This document shows, piece after piece, positions 7,678 to 15,905 of a DNA stretch of 23,433 nt. Made by a program: the position numbers and the translations under genes. Position 1 is the stretch's first letter, and every line of letters starts with the position of its first letter. The notes under the pieces were generated by a model that searched no databases, had not been told where the DNA came from, and was given only the letters and a program-made list of their open reading frames with translations. Source of the stretch: CAZVIJ01 sp964626735 (GTDB taxonomy: Bacteria > Patescibacteriota > Dojkabacteria > JAOAGR01); assembly GCA_964626735.1 (NCBI GenBank), contig CAZVIJ010000028.1:1-23433 (forward strand), written 5' to 3'.

Positions 7678-9441
7678 TTACATATATTCGATCGTATCGA
7701 TTCCGAGTAATCGCATACCGTTTCTCAAGACAATTGCCACGCCTGCGGTTAGGGAGAGCCGGAAGTTCTTGGTGGCTTCGTCGTCCACCAAAACTTTGTT
7801 TTGCTTGTAAAACTGATTGAAAGCCTGGGTNNNNNNNNNNACCTCGAAAATGTAGTTTGCGATCTTGTGCGGCGAAAGCATCTTGGCTGCGTCAAGTGAC
7901 GCGAGTGGGAATCGAGCGAGAACCTTCACAAGATCTTCCTCGGACGAATTCATTTCGTAGGCATCATCGAATTTTGGCATGTCGCTCATGCCGCTCTGCC
8001 GCAATATGGATTGGGCGCGGACATAGCCGTACAACACATACGGTCCAGAAAAGCCTTCAGGATTGAGGAACTGCTCCGGATTGTAGTTAACATCCTTATG
8101 GAACTCATGGGAAAGGATAAGAAATTTCAATCCGGACATCGCAACGGCAAAGGATATTGCTTCCGCATCTTCATCCGAATACGATTTTGTCTCGGAAATT
8201 TTTCTCCTTGCGTACGATACTGCTTCATTGATGACTTCCAAACCCTTAGGCGCCTTTCCGGATTTGGACGACATTTTCTTGTTTTCCTGCAGGAGCCACC
8301 CAAAGCCGATATGGTAGTACCGGCCCTCGAATTTCTTATCGATCAGCTCAAGGGCCTTTATGACGGCTTTGAAGTAATCGTTTTGTTCTACCGCAGTCAT
8401 GATGATAGAGAAATCCAGTTCGGGATATTCCTTGAACTTCTTGTAGGCGAGTGCAAGATCTTTTGCGGAATACGTGGGAAGCTTTTGGGCAGTCTGGAAT
8501 ACCCAGGTATTAAGCCCGTACTCTTTGCCGGGAAAAATAATCGCCCCTTGGTCTTCGACAAATACCGTACCGATATTCTCGCTTACGATTCTCATGCCTT
8601 CTTCGAAAACTTCCGACTCCGGATACTGTCGGTCGTAGACTATGCCGAGTTTCTGGAACATTTCGTCTTGATGTTCGATTGAAAGCTCCCGCAGGTATGC
8701 GTAGAGGGTATTGATCGATTCGTCTTCCTTGGTATAGATTTTGCGGTTTATCTCCTTAATAACCGGTTTCAAATCATCATTCTCGGTAAATTGCTTGTGG
8801 CCCCAACTATAGCAGTTCGCAATAAAGTCCATTTTCTCCGTGAGGCTTAGGCTGTCGAAGTCCTCGGGCTTATCGGGCTTGTTGTTGAAGCCGTATATTG
8901 CCTTCGCGACATGGATTCCGATATCCGAAAAATAATTGGCCTGGATTACATGCATTCCGATGTTTTTCAAAAGCTTACTGATAGAAAGTCCGCTTATACC
9001 GCTTTTTATATGGCCGGCTGTTAGCGCCTTGCAGATATTCGGCTGCCCGAACTCGACCATTACCGTTTGGCTGCCGATCTTCCATGTGCCGTAGCTTTCG
9101 TTTTGGTCGATAATCGTATTGATTACCTGGCGCAAGTACGATTGGGACAGCGTGAAATTTACGAAACCCGGACCTGCGACGTCTACTTTGCCGATTGAGT
9201 CGCTTGAAATTTTGGCAGCAATGATGTTCGCTATCTCTCTTGGCTGTTTACCTAGTTCTTTAGCAAACTTTAGGCTCGCATTCGATGTATAGTCGCCAAA
9301 TTTCTTGTCGGCAGCCATCGAAATATCGATATCATCCGGCGATGTCGAAAGGCCAAACTCTTCATTCAGCGCTTCCGAGACCAAGCCTTTCAGCTCATAC
9401 AATACCGAGCTTGTCTCTTTGATTTGTTCCAGTTGTTTCAT
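7678..9441 (-). CDS. argS: Arginyl-tRNA synthetase (assembly gap inside)
   Basis: ArgS charges tRNA-Arg with arginine in the cytoplasm; it is a class I synthetase. The start at 9441 is placed after the T-box terminator and matches the family N terminus; an ATG at 9555 would run through the terminator. An N-terminal Add1-like domain carries KFGDYTSNASLKFAKELGKQPREIA. The HIGH motif is in EFGQPNICKALTAGHIKSG, read as TAGH (residues 141-144), so the first histidine is replaced, as in some other ArgS proteins. The KMSKS region is KKMSSKSGKAPKG. The C-terminal anticodon-binding domain ends with VLRNGMRLLGI. Ten Ns at 7831-7840 sit between YIFE and TQAFNQFY; the frame agrees on both sides. Length is about 587 residues, close to normal. 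The upstream T-box indicates control by uncharged tRNA. Confidence 0.95.
   Translation of the reverse strand: MKQLEQIKETSSVLYELKGLVSEALNEEFGLSTSPDDIDISMAADKKFGDYTSNASLKFAKELGKQPREIANIIAAKISSDSIGKVDVAGPGFVNFTLSQSYLRQVINTIIDQNESYGTWKIGSQTVMVEFGQPNICKALTAGHIKSGISGLSISKLLKNIGMHVIQANYFSDIGIHVAKAIYGFNNKPDKPEDFDSLSLTEKMDFIANCYSWGHKQFTENDDLKPVIKEINRKIYTKEDESINTLYAYLRELSIEHQDEMFQKLGIVYDRQYPESEVFEEGMRIVSENIGTVFVEDQGAIIFPGKEYGLNTWVFQTAQKLPTYSAKDLALAYKKFKEYPELDFSIIMTAVEQNDYFKAVIKALELIDKKFEGRYYHIGFGWLLQENKKMSSKSGKAPKGLEVINEAVSYARRKISETKSYSDEDAEAISFAVAMSGLKFLILSHEFHKDVNYNPEQFLNPEGFSGPYVLYGYVRAQSILRQSGMSDMPKFDDAYEMNSSEEDLVKVLARFPLASLDAAKMLSPHKIANYIFEXXXXTQAFNQFYKQNKVLVDDEATKNFRLSLTAGVAIVLRNGMRLLGIDTIEYM
7831..7840. 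other. Assembly gap (10 N)
   Basis: Ten undetermined bases lie inside argS. The family pattern YLFELA-QAFNxFY suggests that only about one codon is missing between E and T, so the true gap is probably shorter than shown or the contig ends overlap. Confidence 0.97.
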
Positions 9442-9450
9442 GATGTAAAT

Positions 9451-9492
9451 AAAAAAATCCCCTATTACAAACCTCCCGGCTTGTAATAAGGG
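9451..9492 (-). terminator. argS: Intrinsic terminator of the argS T-box leader
   Basis: On the minus strand, CCCTTATTACAA pairs with TTGTAATAGGGG (one G-U pair) around a loop of about ten bases, followed by A and seven Ts (complement of 9457-9451). The run of Ts ends 9 nt before the argS ATG. The 5' arm (CCC) is shared with the T-box antiterminator, so the two folds exclude each other. Confidence 0.88.
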
Positions 9493-9612
9493 ACCAATTT
9501 CTCGGTGGTGCCACCCACATTCGGCGCTAAGGCCGCACTTTTGACAAAGTACCAATTTTCTCGAATCCGCTCCCGAAGGAGTATCGCTGGCTTACACCGT
9601 TTCCAGCTCGCT
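9493..9612 (-). promoter_or_regulatory. argS: T-box riboswitch of argS
   Basis: The leader holds the T-box core GGGTGGCACCACC (complement of 9516-9504). In the antiterminator fold, GGG pairs with CCC, the seven-base bulge TGGCACC follows, and ACC pairs with GGT across GAGAAATT. The bulge TGGC would pair with a tRNA ending GCCA. Nearer the 5' end, GCTGG and CCAGC enclose a loop with CGGTGTAAG, which matches the conserved stem I distal loop of known T-boxes such as glyQS. A CTCC-TTCG-GGAG hairpin and then CGGA follow; CGG is an arginine codon followed by a purine, as expected of a specifier. The lower part of stem I could not be resolved, so the specifier call is tentative. The T-box core and terminator are clear. 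Confidence 0.88.
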
Positions 9613-9618
9613 TACGCT

Positions 9619-9647
9619 ATTGTATGCCATGATCATATTTAGTGCAA
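9619..9647 (-). promoter_or_regulatory. argS: Promoter of the argS leader
   Basis: On the minus strand, TTGCAC (9647-9642) is separated by 17 nt from TACAAT (9624-9619). This would start transcription near 9612, giving a leader of about 170 nt. That is short for a T-box and would leave little room for the 5' side of stem I, so a further upstream start remains possible. Confidence 0.5.
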
Positions 9648-9705
9648 TCCGCCGCCGACTAGGGGCAATGCCGTAATATCCCCCTCGATATGAGGTTTCG
9701 CGTGG

Positions 9706-9734
9706 TTTACAATGCGTAAAGGTTTTGGTATTTT
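9706..9734 (+). promoter_or_regulatory. Promoter of the 9750 gene
   Basis: TTTACA (9706-9711) is followed after 17 nt by TATTTT (9729-9734), which is preceded by TGG, an extended -10. The predicted start near 9741 leaves a leader of about 9 nt before the ATG at 9750. Confidence 0.45.
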
Positions 9735-9749
9735 GTACCAAGATTAACC

Positions 9750-10171
9750 ATGACTGCCGAAGGAAAATATATCGCGAAATGCATAATGTCGCTAGCTTCG
9801 GTTGCGGTGCTTACCGTACTCTACAGCAATTTGGGGGTGCAAGCCTCCCCAAGCTCTGATTTTACCCAGACAATTAATGCCGGAACATTAACCACCGATA
9901 TTAGGGATGCTACGCGTGGTCGCGTACGGAAAGTCCCTATCTGCTCAAGAACCAAAACCTCGACTCGTTTGTATACATACGAGCAGTAGATAAGGCGGGG
10001 AACAGGCAAACAGCAATGCTCAACCCGCAAGGATATACCGATAAGTTCCAAAAGTACGCAGGAATTATTTTGATGACGATCGTAACGGTAACGGGAATCG
10101 CAATTGTGGGATTTATGTTATGGCACCAAAAAAGACGAAAGGAATCGCGTCGAAAATTGCTTCGCGCATGA
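9750..10171 (+). pseudogene. Broken surface protein: secreted N terminus joined out of frame to a membrane-anchored C terminus
   Basis: The ATG at 9750 opens a 79-residue frame with a signal-peptide-like N terminus (CIMSLASVAVLTVLYSNLGVQA) and then SDFTQTINAGTLTTDIRDA, after which the sequence becomes arginine-rich and stops at 9989. From about 9908 a different frame reads as real protein: SPYLLKNQNLDSFVYIRA, then VDKAGNRQTA, a helix IILMTIVTVTGIAIVGFML and a basic tail ending at TGA 10169-10171. The second part resembles the end of an Ig-like repeat protein with a C-terminal anchor, as in the next gene. The two halves therefore look like pieces of one or two larger genes joined near 9900-9912 with the middle lost. 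I cannot tell a true deletion from an assembly collapse. Function is unknown beyond a cell-surface location. Confidence 0.6.
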
Positions 10172-11909
10172 AAACGTACTTACGAATTCTTGTCCTGCTT
10201 CTCGTGGGGGCAGCATTCGTGCGGTTCTCTCCGCCTGCTCGCGCGGCAAGCATGTACCTTACTCCCAACAGCAAAACCGTCAATGTCGGTCAGACCTTTT
10301 CGATGAGCATTATCGTCTCGACCCCCGAAGATGCCATGAATGCTTCATCGGGTAAGATCACGTTCCCAACCGATAAGCTCGAAATTTTGGATGTCTCTAA
10401 AGGAGGATCGGTAATCAACCTTTGGGTACGCGAACCCTCATTCAGCAATGCCGAAGGCTCGCTTTCATTTGAGGGAATCGTATTGAATCCAGGATTCCTC
10501 GGTTCATCAGGTAAAATACTCTCGTTTACAGTTAAGGCTAAATCCCAAGGAACCGCATCGGTCCATTTCGCCAGCGGATCTATGCTCGCTAATGATGGCC
10601 AGGGCAGCGCGATTTCTGCATCGTTAGGAAGCTCGAACATTACGATAAACGTACCGACGGCGGCGCCGTTGGTTACGAAACCCGCAGGACCAACTCCTAC
10701 GCCAACTCCGAAAGAAGAGCCGCAACCCGATATGGTAGTGAAAAAACTAGGATCTTCTTCTCACCCCGATCAAGACGCATGGTATCCGAATCTCAACGTA
10801 AAGCTTTCGTGGGAATTGCCGAATGGGGCTACCGGTATGAGCGTCGCTCTCGACAAAAATGCGAATACGACGCCGCCCGACAAAAACGATAAGCCGACAA
10901 CAGCGTACGAGGCGAATAGCGTTGGTAACGGGATCTGGTATTTTCATATCAAAGTCCGCAACCAAAAAGGGTGGGGGCCAGTCTCTCACTACCGTTTCCA
11001 GATGGATGCCGAAAAACCGCAACCCGTCTCGCTGCTCTTGAAAGAACGGCCCGACTCGACCGAGCCGAAGATTAAAATCGGCGTGACTTCGTCGGATAGC
11101 ATTTCCGGCATCAGCTTCTATGAAATTCAGATCGATACCGCAGCGCCGCAGCGGTGGCAAGATAATGCAGAACATGTATACGAATCGGCAGCGCAACTCC
11201 CCGGCGACCACGTTTTCCTGGTGAAGGCGTTCGATAAATCGGGCAATTTCAGCTCCGATTTCGTGAAAGTAAAGATCGACACGATAGCCGCTCCGAAAGA
11301 TATATCGATGCCGCTGGAAGTTGAGAATGGTCAGGACTTCGTATTGTCAGGAACGGCATTGCCCAATTCGCAAGTCATCGTCTTCCTGCAAAGAAATTCA
11401 GACGAGCCAAAATCGTACAAGACAATCGCCGATGCAAACGGTAACTTCACGATAACAATCAAGGAAAAGCTTCAAGCGGGAGAATACAATGTTTGGCAGA
11501 GTCGATAGATGCAAGAGGTGCGCATAGCATCGCATCGGTCAAAAAGAAATTTGAGGTAAAGCAAGGCAAGACGCCTTTATTCTCACCATACTCTCTTGTA
11601 TTGGGAGTCGCGCTTGCCGTCTTGGTTACGCTGCTTTGGTTCGCCTTTCGATACTTCAGAGCCAAACCGAAGCTCAACGAGATTCAGAAAACCCTGTATG
11701 CAGATGAAATAGGTAAGTCGGTCGATACCCCCAAGACCTACTTGACGAGAGTCGAGGACTACATGAATCGAATCATTGCGTATTTGAAGCAAGTGAAAAA
11801 AGCAAAGAACCTGACTCCCGAGGAAAAGGCTTTATTGTTCAGCTTGGAAAAGGAAGAGAAGGAAATTCAAAATTTCCTTGAGGTTACCGATGATTTCAAG
11901 AAAGAGTAG
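10168..11909 (+). pseudogene. Cohesin-domain, Ig-like repeat surface protein with C-terminal anchor, frameshifted
   Basis: The start at 10168 is chosen because its ATG overlaps the preceding TGA (ATGA) and gives a good signal peptide, ILVLLLVGAAF up to about PARA; an in-frame ATG 48 nt upstream is the alternative. A cohesin-like domain follows (SMYLTPNSKTVNVGQTFSM to about ITINV), then a Pro/Thr linker (PTPTPTPKEEPQPD) and two or more Ig-like or fibronectin-like segments (HVFLVKAFDKSGNFS; FVLSGTALPNSQV). The frame stops at 11508 after YNVWQSR. One added base after TGG near 11491-11494 restores YNVWAESIDARGAHSIA and continues through a membrane helix (LVLGVALAVLVTLLWFAFRYF) and a charged, coiled-coil-like tail to 11909. 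The whole would be about 580 residues. It probably displays or holds proteins outside the cell. Whether the shift is real is unknown. Confidence 0.8.
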
Positions 11910-11924
11910 GTCTTCAGAATCTTT

Positions 11925-11933
11925 TGGTATACT
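11925..11933 (+). promoter_or_regulatory. Extended -10 promoter of the MOSC gene
   Basis: TGGTATACT ends 6 nt before the ATG at 11940, so the expected first transcribed base is the A of the start codon. There is no Shine-Dalgarno and no clear -35. Confidence 0.55.
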
Positions 11934-11939
11934 CTTCCC

Positions 11940-12560
11940 ATGATCATTGGAAGAGGAACTATAGCAGCTGTATACGTAAATCCCGAATTGGGTGACAAAA
12001 AACGTATTCCCGCCGATCACGTCGCGACAATCGACATCGATAAAGAAGGCGTAATTGACGATCGACATCACGCTCCGATGCTCTGGACATCTGGTGCTCG
12101 CGAATCGGAAATGGGTATCGAAGTGCCCGAACATGAAAAAGGAACCAAGGTTCAAATTCCTAATTGGCGGAGAATTACGGCAGGAGAGTTAAGCGAACTC
12201 GCGAAGATTGCCGCGGCACTTAAAATCCCGGTCGATAAGGCATCGCTCATACTGCTGGCAGCGGATATGGGGCTCAATATTTTATTTGATGGATTCCCCT
12301 CGTTTACCCAAACGCCGAAGGGACACGAACTGTGGACTGCAGCAGGATTGCAGCTTAGAGTCACCTACGTCAACAACCCATGCGGTATACCGGGAGCGAA
12401 TATCCATGATCGGTATCCAGAAGTGCAGACAAAGAGTTTTGTACCGGCTGCGACTGGACTGCGCGGGCTCGTGCTTGAAACCGTCACGCCCGGGTTTGCC
12501 AACAAAAACGAAGAAGTTTTTCTCGTTGACCCGAGCAGAACCGCGAGTACTCGCCAATAA
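11940..12560 (+). CDS. MOSC-domain protein
   Basis: MOSC domains are beta-rich domains found at the end of molybdenum-cofactor sulfurases and in stand-alone proteins that are thought to carry sulfur on a conserved cysteine. This 206-residue protein is a stand-alone form. Visible family traits are GTIAAVYVNPE at the N terminus, KEGVIDDRHH (the GVxGDRH-like strand), RRITAGELSELAK (the I-S-x-E-E-L segment), GLNILFDG (the GxNLxxxG segment), and VNNPCGIPG with the expected cysteine at Cys148. No molybdenum enzymes or cofactor genes are in the window, so a general sulfur-transfer role is only a guess; a link with the suf genes about 2 kb away is possible but unproven. It is preceded by an extended -10 box that predicts a leaderless mRNA. 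Confidence 0.85.
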   Translation: MIIGRGTIAAVYVNPELGDKKRIPADHVATIDIDKEGVIDDRHHAPMLWTSGARESEMGIEVPEHEKGTKVQIPNWRRITAGELSELAKIAAALKIPVDKASLILLAADMGLNILFDGFPSFTQTPKGHELWTAAGLQLRVTYVNNPCGIPGANIHDRYPEVQTKSFVPAATGLRGLVLETVTPGFANKNEEVFLVDPSRTASTRQ

Positions 12561-12585
12561 GCATGTACTGGACTGAAAATTACGC

Positions 12586-12591
12586 TATCAT
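12586..12591 (+). promoter_or_regulatory. mltG: -10 box of mltG
   Basis: TATCAT lies 9 nt before the ATG at 12601. A second box, TGCTATGCT (12591-12599), is too close to that ATG to serve it. No -35 was recognised. Confidence 0.35.
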
Positions 12592-12600
12592 GCTATGCTT

Positions 12601-13740
12601 ATGAATGATTTCGGGTCATACAGCCGCATCAAGTCGATTGAAAAAAAAAGACCGTTCAGCATTACCAAGCTAATCGCACTTTGCTTCCTGCTTCTTATTT
12701 TCGTCGGCGGGTGCTATACCTTTATCCAACTACATAATTACAACGAATTCATTACCTCAAAGATTCCCGCCGATGCGCCGGGAGAATTCGAAGTCAAGGA
12801 AGGAGATAGTCTCGAAGTGGTTACCTCTCGCTTGGTCCAAGAGGGCTTTTTCCCCAATCGCGAAGTATTCGGCTATCCGGCCCATAAAGTCTATCTGAAG
12901 CTCAACAAACTCGACTCCAGCGGTATACAAGCAGGGATTTACAAAATACCTTCGGATTCAGAAATTAAAGACGTATTCGGCTATTTGCGCGCGAAGAAAT
13001 GCAATGAAATACGAGTCACGCTTATCGAAGGCCAAAGGATCGAAGAATTTGCCGAAGAATTGGGAGATGCATTTGCCGGTAAAACAGGCGCTGTATTCAG
13101 CAAGGATGAGTTTATCAATGAGGCGAAGAACTTCGCGAATAACGAAGGTGCAAAACTTTCATTTGCGCCGCCGAAAAACTTGGAAGGCTACCTGTTTCCC
13201 GACACCTACCAATTCTGCTCGGACAGCACGACAAGCGATGTCCTTGTTACCCTGCTTCAAACATTCAATACGAAAGTGTACAAGCCGTACGAATCGAAAA
13301 TTAAGGCAAGCGGCCTGTCGCTCGGAGATATCGTAAATTTCGCATCTATGATCGAGCGCGAAGCTCGTACGCTCGAGTCGAAAAAAATGGTATCCGATAT
13401 CCTCCAGCGTAGGGTCAAATTGGGATACTTCCTGGGGGTAGATGCTACTTCGCAATACCACGCTGGCTACTCGAAGACGCAAAAAACGTGGTGGCGAACC
13501 GGATACGAGCTGGACAATATCATCGAGGATAATGACCCGTACAATACGCGAAAAAATCTCGGATTGCCTCCCACGCCCATTTCAAATCCGGGAGTGAATT
13601 CCTACATTGCGGTACTCGAACCGACAAAGAACGATTACTTGTATTACGTCACGGGAGTCGACAATAAAATGCATTACGCAAAAGACCTGAACGGCCACAA
13701 CTACAATGTATGCAAGTTTGTAACGCAAACGTGCCGCTAG
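12601..13740 (+). CDS. mltG: Endolytic murein transglycosylase MltG
   Basis: MltG (YceG family) cleaves nascent glycan strands in the membrane-proximal wall and so limits their length. This 379-residue protein has a short basic cytoplasmic N terminus, one membrane helix (LIALCFLLLIFVGGCYTFI), a LysM-like region (EFEVKEGDSLEVVTSRLVQEG, AGIYKIP) and the catalytic domain. The catalytic glutamate is expected in FASMIEREAR, and LEGYLFPDTYQF, GVDATSQY, YNTRKNLGLPPTPISNPG and the terminal AKDLNGHN-like strand are family hallmarks. The start at 12601 is chosen over the ATG at 12595 because of the -10 spacing; either is possible. The stop TAG shares a palindromic CTAG with the stop of the convergent gene at 13737. 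Confidence 0.94.
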   Translation: MNDFGSYSRIKSIEKKRPFSITKLIALCFLLLIFVGGCYTFIQLHNYNEFITSKIPADAPGEFEVKEGDSLEVVTSRLVQEGFFPNREVFGYPAHKVYLKLNKLDSSGIQAGIYKIPSDSEIKDVFGYLRAKKCNEIRVTLIEGQRIEEFAEELGDAFAGKTGAVFSKDEFINEAKNFANNEGAKLSFAPPKNLEGYLFPDTYQFCSDSTTSDVLVTLLQTFNTKVYKPYESKIKASGLSLGDIVNFASMIEREARTLESKKMVSDILQRRVKLGYFLGVDATSQYHAGYSKTQKTWWRTGYELDNIIEDNDPYNTRKNLGLPPTPISNPGVNSYIAVLEPTKNDYLYYVTGVDNKMHYAKDLNGHNYNVCKFVTQTCR

Positions 13741-14453
13741 AAGTAGAGGAATCCAAATGGATACTTGAGCCGATGGGAAAACGTCGCCGATGTACCGGGA
13801 TCATGCTCGGGGATGGCCACCTCGATATCGTTTTGTTTCCAAAACGGATCCGAAGCGCCGACTTTGAGAATTTCCTGTAATCGAGATCTGAATACGACGA
13901 ATAATATTTTTGAGGATGGCTCATGGGGTTTTAAAGTAAGTTCGATTCCTTCCGAAAGTGAGCAATACGCACCTTCCTGCGATGCCTTTAATGTCAATTC
14001 GGTGAGGAAAAGCTCCAGGCTCGCCATTTCAAACGACCTGCCATTAGAAATCGTTTGGTAGCACGCTCCATACGACGACATACCGGGCTCGACAACCGGC
14101 TCGTTGCGTACGATTCTTGACCGTACGTCCCTCCCCGAAATTTGATCGGACCAGTCATACAACTGTTTCTTGGATATAAGGAACGAGCTGAAGTCGGTTG
14201 CTACACTCCAGTGAAACGGCAAAATAAGCGTCGATACCGGTTCGTCCCCGTCATACACGAATTCGGCACGAGCATCCGTTACTTGATTCACGGGAGCGAG
14301 ACGGAGCATCATAAACGACTGCATTGTCATATCGCGGCCGACAACTCCCGTCTCCCTCCCCGGCTTGATTCCCATGGTGTCATTAGCGGTTATGGCGAGA
14401 ACGACGTCTTTTGTGCGACGATTGGGTTCTTCGACGAAGCTGAAGCGATGCAT
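13737..14453 (-). CDS. Protein of unknown function downstream of sufB
   Basis: I do not recognise this 238-residue protein. It has no signal peptide or membrane helix and appears soluble, with alternating hydrophobic strands (ILFVVFRSRLQEILKVG; VSTLILPFHW) that suggest a mixed alpha/beta fold. Two cysteines (in GACYQ and AYCSL) do not form a metal motif. It lies 35 nt after the sufB stop on the same strand but has its own promoter within and just after the sufB end: TTAACA, 18 nt, TATAAT (14468-14463), 9 nt, ATG. The long open frame, codon use like its neighbours, and the promoter spacing support a real gene. Association with sufB and sufC suggests, but does not show, a role near Fe-S assembly. 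Its stop overlaps the mltG stop. Confidence 0.75.
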   Translation of the reverse strand: MHRFSFVEEPNRRTKDVVLAITANDTMGIKPGRETGVVGRDMTMQSFMMLRLAPVNQVTDARAEFVYDGDEPVSTLILPFHWSVATDFSSFLISKKQLYDWSDQISGRDVRSRIVRNEPVVEPGMSSYGACYQTISNGRSFEMASLELFLTELTLKASQEGAYCSLSEGIELTLKPHEPSSKILFVVFRSRLQEILKVGASDPFWKQNDIEVAIPEHDPGTSATFSHRLKYPFGFLYF

Positions 14454-14462
14454 ATGGTAGGT

Positions 14463-14492
14463 ATTATAGGAAATAAACCGATCTCTTGTTAA
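14463..14492 (-). promoter_or_regulatory. Promoter of the 14453 gene
   Basis: On the minus strand, TTAACA is followed after 18 nt by TATAAT (14468-14463). The ATG at 14453 is 9 nt further on, giving a leader of about 3 nt. The -35 overlaps the sufB stop. Confidence 0.55.
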
Positions 14493-15883
14493 CCGACGCT
14501 TCCTTCCATGTTCAAGTCGATCAGCCTATTGAGCTCAACCGCGTATTCCATAGGAAGTTCCCGCGTGAATGGCTCGATAAAGCCGCTGACGACGGCCGAT
14601 GAAGCATCGTTTTCGGAATAGCCTCGGCTCATTAAGTAATGGAGTTGGACATCTTTCATCCTGCTGACGCTCGCTTCATGGGCGATTTCCATATCTTCCT
14701 CGTTCACGATATTGACCGGAATCGTATTCGTCTCTGATGCATCATCGAGGAGGAGTGCGTCGCATTTTACCGATACCGATGCATTCGTCGCTCCTTTGCC
14801 AATCGTTATCATGCCGCGGTAGGTTGTAATGCCGTTACCTTTGCTGACCGACTTTGCGATTACCTCGGATGATGTATCCGGTGCCATATGGAAAATCTTC
14901 GTTCCGGTATCTTGCTCTTGTCCTTCACCGGCATACGCTGCGGAAACGACGATGCCCTTGGCACGTTTGCCTCGTAGATAAATGCTCGGATACTTCATCG
15001 TGCGTTTGCTCCCGAGATTGCCGTCTATCCACTCCATAATGGCATCCTCATACGCGACGGCACGCTTCGTCACAAGATTGTAAACGTTATTCGCCCAATT
15101 CTGGACTGTCGTGTATCTCACTCGCGATCGCGGTTGGCAAATGATCTCGACAACAGCGGAGTGGAGCGAGTTGGTGGAGTAAACCGGTGCGGTGCATCCC
15201 TCAATGTAATGCACGAAACTATCTTCCTCGGCGATGATGAGCGTTCGCTCGAATTGGCCCATGTTCTTCGCGTTAATCCTGAAATACGCTTGCAACGGGA
15301 TATTCACTTTCACACCCTTGGGAACGTACACGAAACTTCCGCCCGACCATACGGCGCTATTCAGGGCGGCAAATTTATTGTCGGCGGATGGGACGATGGT
15401 TCCGAAGTATTTTTTGACGATATCCTCATGTTCACGTAGCGCGGTATCCATATCGGTGAAGATTACCCCTTTATCGGATAATTCCTTTATGAGGCTGTGG
15501 TAAACGACTTCCGATTCCCACTGGGCAGACACGCCTGCAAGAAATTTGCGTTCAGCTTCGGGAATGCCGAGCCTGTCGTAGGTATCCTTTATGTTTTCGG
15601 GAAGTTCTTCCCACGTTTGTTTCGGTTCATCGGTGGGTTTTATGTAGTAGAAGATATCTTCAAAATCGATTTCGGAAAGGTCTGCGCCCCATCCGGGCAT
15701 CGGCTTATTCAAAAAAGTTCGATACGCATTGAACCGATACTCGAGCATCCAAGCGGGCTCTTTCTTTATTGAGGAGATTTGCCGTATTTTGTCTTCATCA
15801 AGTCCCTTCGAGCTTTTGAATACATGCTCTTCTGGTTTTGAAAATCCGTATTTATAATCATCAACTATCGCAACATCCTTCAT
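14489..15883 (-). CDS. sufB: Fe-S cluster scaffold protein SufB
   Basis: SufB is the scaffold on which the Suf system builds Fe-S clusters, in complex with the ATPase SufC. The 464-residue length and start are typical. The N-terminal helical region has KEPAWMLEYRFNAYRTF and PMPGWG. The beta-helix core includes FAALNSAVWSGGSFVYVPKG, IEGCTAPVYS (Cys230, matching the sulfur-accepting cysteine Cys254 of E. coli), IMEWIDGNLGS and SVKCDALLLDD (Cys374, matching Cys405), with AHEASVSR (His402, Glu403) near the end. All key residues are present. SufB usually works with SufD; no SufD is found here. A TGCTACAAT box ends 6 nt before the ATG, so this gene probably has its own leaderless mRNA although it follows the previous gene by only 22 nt. 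Confidence 0.96.
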   Translation of the reverse strand: MKDVAIVDDYKYGFSKPEEHVFKSSKGLDEDKIRQISSIKKEPAWMLEYRFNAYRTFLNKPMPGWGADLSEIDFEDIFYYIKPTDEPKQTWEELPENIKDTYDRLGIPEAERKFLAGVSAQWESEVVYHSLIKELSDKGVIFTDMDTALREHEDIVKKYFGTIVPSADNKFAALNSAVWSGGSFVYVPKGVKVNIPLQAYFRINAKNMGQFERTLIIAEEDSFVHYIEGCTAPVYSTNSLHSAVVEIICQPRSRVRYTTVQNWANNVYNLVTKRAVAYEDAIMEWIDGNLGSKRTMKYPSIYLRGKRAKGIVVSAAYAGEGQEQDTGTKIFHMAPDTSSEVIAKSVSKGNGITTYRGMITIGKGATNASVSVKCDALLLDDASETNTIPVNIVNEEDMEIAHEASVSRMKDVQLHYLMSRGYSENDASSAVVSGFIEPFTRELPMEYAVELNRLIDLNMEGSVG

Positions 15884-15889
15884 CGGACG

Positions 15890-15898
15890 ATTGTAGCA
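15890..15898 (-). promoter_or_regulatory. sufB: Extended -10 promoter of sufB
   Basis: TGCTACAAT on the minus strand lies in the 22-nt gap between the upstream stop and sufB and ends 6 nt before the ATG at 15883. The expected first transcribed base is the A of the start codon. Confidence 0.6.
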
Positions 15899-15905
15899 TA
15901 TTGGT

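Noticed and set aside
8011..8682. 223-residue plus-strand open frame inside argS
   Set aside because: It lies antisense to well-conserved argS sequence, has no family resemblance and no start signal; it is a shadow frame.
9442..9555. N-terminal extension of argS from 9555
   Set aside because: It would translate the T-box core and terminator; the protein family starts at 9441.
10680..10735. Pro/Thr-coding repeat as a possible CRISPR or regulatory repeat
   Set aside because: It is a short PTPTPTP linker within the surface protein, with no spacers or conserved repeat units.
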